Part shown: positions 44,291 through 46,710 of the stretch, one piece after another
Layout: each line of letters starts with the position of its first letter
How positions within the stretch are numbered: the stretch's first letter is position 1
Assembly: GCA_026996895.1 (NCBI GenBank)
Contig: JALWJX010000078.1
Span: 1-46,710 of the forward strand
Length of the DNA stretch: 46,710 nt
Reading direction: 5' to 3'
Source: Candidatus Kapaibacterium sp.
GTDB lineage: Bacteria > Bacteroidota > Ignavibacteria > Kapaibacteriales > WFXC01
The notes under the pieces: generated by a model
What the model was told of the DNA's origin: nothing
Database searches by the model: none
What the model saw: only the letters and a program-made list of their open reading frames with translations
Program-made: the position numbers and the translations under genes

Positions 44291-44382
44291 TCTTTGAGGA
44301 GCTCAGCCTCTTTTTATATGCAGGATTTTTTGTAACTTGCAATTGCGGTTAGAGCGATGTTTAACAAATACTGGAGCGATGG

Positions 44383-45750
44383 ATGAAGAAGTATCATTTG
44401 AGTGAGCAGGAGTTGCCTCGAGCGTGGTACAATGTTCTGGTGGATCTGGATGAACCATTACCGCCGGTTATTCATCCGGGAACGGGCAAGCCGATCGGGC
44501 CGGACGATTTAGCGCCCATTTTTCCGGAAGAGCTGATTTTGCAGGAAGTGGCAGCCGGACCCTATGCCACACGGTTTGTCCCAATTCCTGATGAAGTGCT
44601 GGAAGCGTATCGTCTTTATCGTCCTACGCCGTTGATCCGGGCAACCCGTCTGGAGCAGGCGTTAGGGACACCGGCAAAAATTTTCTACAAATACGAAGGA
44701 ATTTCGCCCACAGGGTCACACAAGCCGAACACGGCAATTCCGCAGGCATACTACAACAAGAAAGCGGGAACAAAACGGTTGACCACTGAGACAGGCGCGG
44801 GACAGTGGGGAAGTGCCCTTTCTTTTGCCTGCTCCATCTACGATCTGGAGTGCAAGGTGTATATGGTGCGGATTTCCTATCAACAGAAACCGTATCGCCG
44901 GACCCTGATGGAAATTTTCGGAGCGAATATCGTGCCGTCTCCGTCACCGGACACGCAAGCAGGACGGAAGTTTTTAGAGGAGGATCCGAACCATCCCGGC
45001 TCCTTGGGCATTGCAATTAGCGAAGCGGTGGAGGATGCGCTGCAGCGAGAGGATACCAAGTATTCGCTGGGCTCGGTTCTGAATCACGTATTGATGCATC
45101 AAACGGTCATTGGAGAAGAAGCGTTGAAACAACTGGAGCTTGCCGGTGCTTATCCCGATGTTGTCATTGCCCCCGTTGGTGGTGGCTCCAATTTCGGAGG
45201 ATTGATCTTGCCGTTCTATCGGGAGAAGAAAGAGCGGAATTTATCGACGCGCATCGTTGCAGTCGAACCGACGGCAGCCCCATCATTGACGCGAGGAGTC
45301 TATACCTACGATTTCGGCGATACTGCGCATATCATTCCGCTGGTCAAAATGCATACGCTGGGTTCTACCTTTATTCCTGCTCCCATTCACGCTGGGGGAT
45401 TGCGCTATCACGGGATGGCACCTTTGATTTCCTACCTGTATGAGAAGCAGGAAATCGAAGCAATCGCAGTGCCGCAGACCGCGATTTTCCAGTCCGCCAT
45501 TACGTTCGCCCGCGCCGAAGGCATTGTACCGGCACCGGAAGCGGCACACGCCGTCCACGCTGCTATTCAGGAAGCATTGCAGGCAAAGGAAAGCGGGGAG
45601 TCCAAAACGATTCTTTTCAACCTCTGCGGACACGGCCATTTCGATCTGCTGGGATATGAGAAGTTCCTCCGTGGTGAGCTGGAAGACTTTGAGTATCCCG
45701 AAGAAGAAATCCAGAAAGCCATCTCGGAGTTGCCGAAAGTAGAAGCATAA
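44383..45750 (+). CDS. trpB: Tryptophan synthase beta chain, TrpB2 type
   Basis: A 455-aa PLP enzyme of the TrpB2 subfamily, which condenses indole with serine (or O-phosphoserine in some members). TrpB2 features are the long N-terminus (MKKYHLSEQELPRAWYNVLVDL...EPLPPVIHPGTGKPIGPDDLAPIFPEELILQE), RPTPLIRATRLEQALG, the PLP-lysine motif PTGSHKPNTA, ETGAGQWGSAL, the phosphate loop APVGGGSNFGG and GLRYHGMAPLISYLY. TrpB2 proteins usually act without TrpA and often occur alone, as here. GGAG lies just before the ATG. Confidence 0.95.
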   Translation: MKKYHLSEQELPRAWYNVLVDLDEPLPPVIHPGTGKPIGPDDLAPIFPEELILQEVAAGPYATRFVPIPDEVLEAYRLYRPTPLIRATRLEQALGTPAKIFYKYEGISPTGSHKPNTAIPQAYYNKKAGTKRLTTETGAGQWGSALSFACSIYDLECKVYMVRISYQQKPYRRTLMEIFGANIVPSPSPDTQAGRKFLEEDPNHPGSLGIAISEAVEDALQREDTKYSLGSVLNHVLMHQTVIGEEALKQLELAGAYPDVVIAPVGGGSNFGGLILPFYREKKERNLSTRIVAVEPTAAPSLTRGVYTYDFGDTAHIIPLVKMHTLGSTFIPAPIHAGGLRYHGMAPLISYLYEKQEIEAIAVPQTAIFQSAITFARAEGIVPAPEAAHAVHAAIQEALQAKESGESKTILFNLCGHGHFDLLGYEKFLRGELEDFEYPEEEIQKAISELPKVEA

Positions 45751-45760
45751 AGCCCTTGCT

Positions 45761-45930
45761 GGGAGCGCCGGCTTTCGTCGGCGAGAATGCACGCTGAAGC
45801 GTGCGCTCCCAGTGAACCAAAAGCGCCGACGCTGAGAGCGCCGACTTTCGTCGGCAAAATACAAAAACGTACGCCTAAAAGTGTGCGTTTCTACTGGTAT
45901 GCGTTGAAACGTGCGCCTTCAGCACCCCAG
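45761..45930. repeat. Palindromic intergenic repeat, two adjacent units
   Basis: Unit 1 (45761-45810) is bounded by GGGAGC...GCTCCC and contains two hairpins, GCCGGC-TTTC-GTCGGC and GCACGCT-GA-AGCGTGC, so it can fold as a three-way junction. Unit 2 begins with GAGCGCCGAC-TTTC-GTCGGC (hairpin 45840-45855) and continues with a diverged second hairpin AAACGTACGC/GTGTGCGTTT (45866-45891) and GCGTTGAAACGTGC. Both units translate to the same AHASAC..DESRRSQ-like junk peptides in the ORF track. It resembles short dispersed repeats; no transposase is present. Confidence 0.75.
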
Positions 45931-46046
45931 AGTGTCTCGAAGAGCGATGGGTGAAACCAGTGCTTCACCCAAGGGATTTCGATAGGCATTTCATCGTGCT
46001 TTTGGCTTTTGCGAGTTTTGTATATTTGCTGCTGGTGGAGGTGAAA

Positions 46047-46710
46047 ATGCGAAGGATAGCGAAAGAGAGTCTGTCCAACTGCGGATTGGAGCGGATGTGG
46101 TCACGCAGCCGGTATTTGTCTGGTAGCATTGTCTGGATGCTGCTTTTGCTGCTGAGTGGTGGGTGGGGTGGATGCCGGGATGTTCCCGTGCAGCCGTCCC
46201 CACCGCCATGTGAATGGGGATATAATGGGATTCGACCTATTTTAACGCCATCGGGGCATATTGTCGTAGGAGCATCACCCGACGGAGCGATGGTGGCTTA
46301 TACAAGCATACGGGGGAATAGTCCTTTGCGTATTGTCAATGTGGAGACCTATGTGGTATACGAATTTGACGTCCAGCTGTATCTACCGGAGGGCAAGCTG
46401 TTTACTGAATTGCATGATATACTGTGGTGTCCGTATGACCGCAATCGTTTGGTAGTGTTAGCCGGATCGGTAGATCAAAAAGGAATGCGACGTGGCTATG
46501 CTTTTGCGATCGCTCTTTCAGGTGGTACGGCGGTCCGAGTGGAGAAGGTGATCCCGGAAAGCCCCGAAGATCGCATCTTTCTGCACTGGATGGCGATCTC
46601 CAGACCCGGAGAAGATTATTTTGTGCTGTCAGGAGAGCGGATGTACTGGTTGCAGCAGGATACGATTTTGCCGCTTCCGGAGAAGTATCGCGGAGAGCCG
46701 CAGCGGCGGG
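46047..46710 (+). CDS. Partial lipoprotein with beta-propeller-like repeats (runs off window end)
   Basis: Not in the ORF track because the frame has no stop before the window ends. Translation from ATG 46047, preceded by GGAGGTG, is open for 221 codons. It begins MRRIAKESLSNC, has hydrophobic core SIVWMLLLLLSGGWGGC with an SPII-like WGGC lipobox, then PSPPP linker. The mature part reads TPSGHIVVGASPDGAMVAYTSIRGN and LHDILWCPYDRNRLVVLAGS, with spaced D-G-x-x-x-A-Y-T and W-x-P patterns that suggest WD40/PD40-type blades. Likely an envelope lipoprotein; function unknown. Confidence 0.75.
   Translation, partial: MRRIAKESLSNCGLERMWSRSRYLSGSIVWMLLLLLSGGWGGCRDVPVQPSPPPCEWGYNGIRPILTPSGHIVVGASPDGAMVAYTSIRGNSPLRIVNVETYVVYEFDVQLYLPEGKLFTELHDILWCPYDRNRLVVLAGSVDQKGMRRGYAFAIALSGGTAVRVEKVIPESPEDRIFLHWMAISRPGEDYFVLSGERMYWLQQDTILPLPEKYRGEPQRR

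Noticed and set aside
44102-44342. Minus-strand ORFs of 62 and 67 aa upstream of the glycosyltransferase
   Set aside because: Both are translations of the direct-repeat region in different frames, with no start signals.
45283-45864. 193-aa minus-strand ORF with ADESRRSQ-type peptides
   Set aside because: It is antisense to trpB2 and reads into the palindromic repeat; the peptide is a translation of that repeat.

Overview
The window looks like a chromosomal core segment from a Gram-negative member of the Bacteroidota/Chlorobiota/Ignavibacteriota group, possibly a thermophilic Ignavibacteria or Kapabacteria-like lineage. This placement is inference. It rests on a type IX secretion C-terminal sorting domain on a GH18 protein, many SPII lipoproteins, a PD40/OmpA-like lipoprotein, a GIN-domain (DUF2807) lipoprotein, a menaquinone methyltransferase, an Mla lipid transporter with a STAS-permease fusion, a TrpB2-type tryptophan synthase and a long-tailed S16. 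No plasmid, phage or transposase gene is visible. The three tRNAs have no encoded CCA.

Layout. 1-3.7 kb (+): 3' end of ychF, a HAD phosphatase, cmk, ispH, tRNA-Cys and efp. 3.9-14.4 kb (-): hpd, gdh, a small conserved protein, rpmE, rpsR, terminator; then ffh, rpsP, recA, recX, tRNA-Gln, prs, rplY, pth, rpsD. 14.5-16.5 kb (-): tRNA-Glu, terminator and a PD40 lipoprotein. 16.6-24 kb (+): dnaG, a cNMP/CBS/DUF294 protein, recO, a CNNM/CorC-like protein, a BI-1 family protein and a YdjM-like membrane protein. 24-31.4 kb (-): a probable secreted pair made of a 1,746-aa beta-rich protein and a multi-FN3 protein. 31.7-38.2 kb (+): homogentisate dioxygenase, the mlaE-mlaF-mlaD-lipoprotein operon and a T9SS-exported GH18 protein. 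38.2-42.1 kb (-): menG, a type II restriction-modification pair, panB and a cytochrome c-type lipoprotein. 42.3-46.7 kb: a GIN-domain lipoprotein (+), a family 2 glycosyltransferase (-), trpB2 (+), palindromic repeats and a partial lipoprotein (+) that is missing from the ORF track because it runs off the end.

How the genes work together. Most of the window is housekeeping: translation (S4, S16, S18, L25, L31, EF-P, Pth, tRNAs), SRP targeting, replication and recombination (DnaG, RecA, RecX, RecO), nucleotide supply (Prs, Cmk), isoprenoid, menaquinone and pantothenate synthesis, and tyrosine/glutamate catabolism (HPPD, HmgA, GDH). Envelope functions are the Mla system, the lipoproteins, the GH18 protein and the giant/FN3 pair.

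Most notable observations. (1) An MjaI-like restriction endonuclease whose putative catalytic QxK strand is present but lies in another reading frame, bracketed by two compensating one-base indels, next to an apparently intact N4-cytosine methylase with an SNase-like tail. (2) The giant/FN3 secreted gene pair, the best candidate here for an undescribed system. (3) An EF-P with arginine and no proline at its modification tip. (4) A palindromic intergenic repeat that can fold as a three-way junction. (5) rpsD placed in a tRNA-Gln-prs-rplY-pth cluster.
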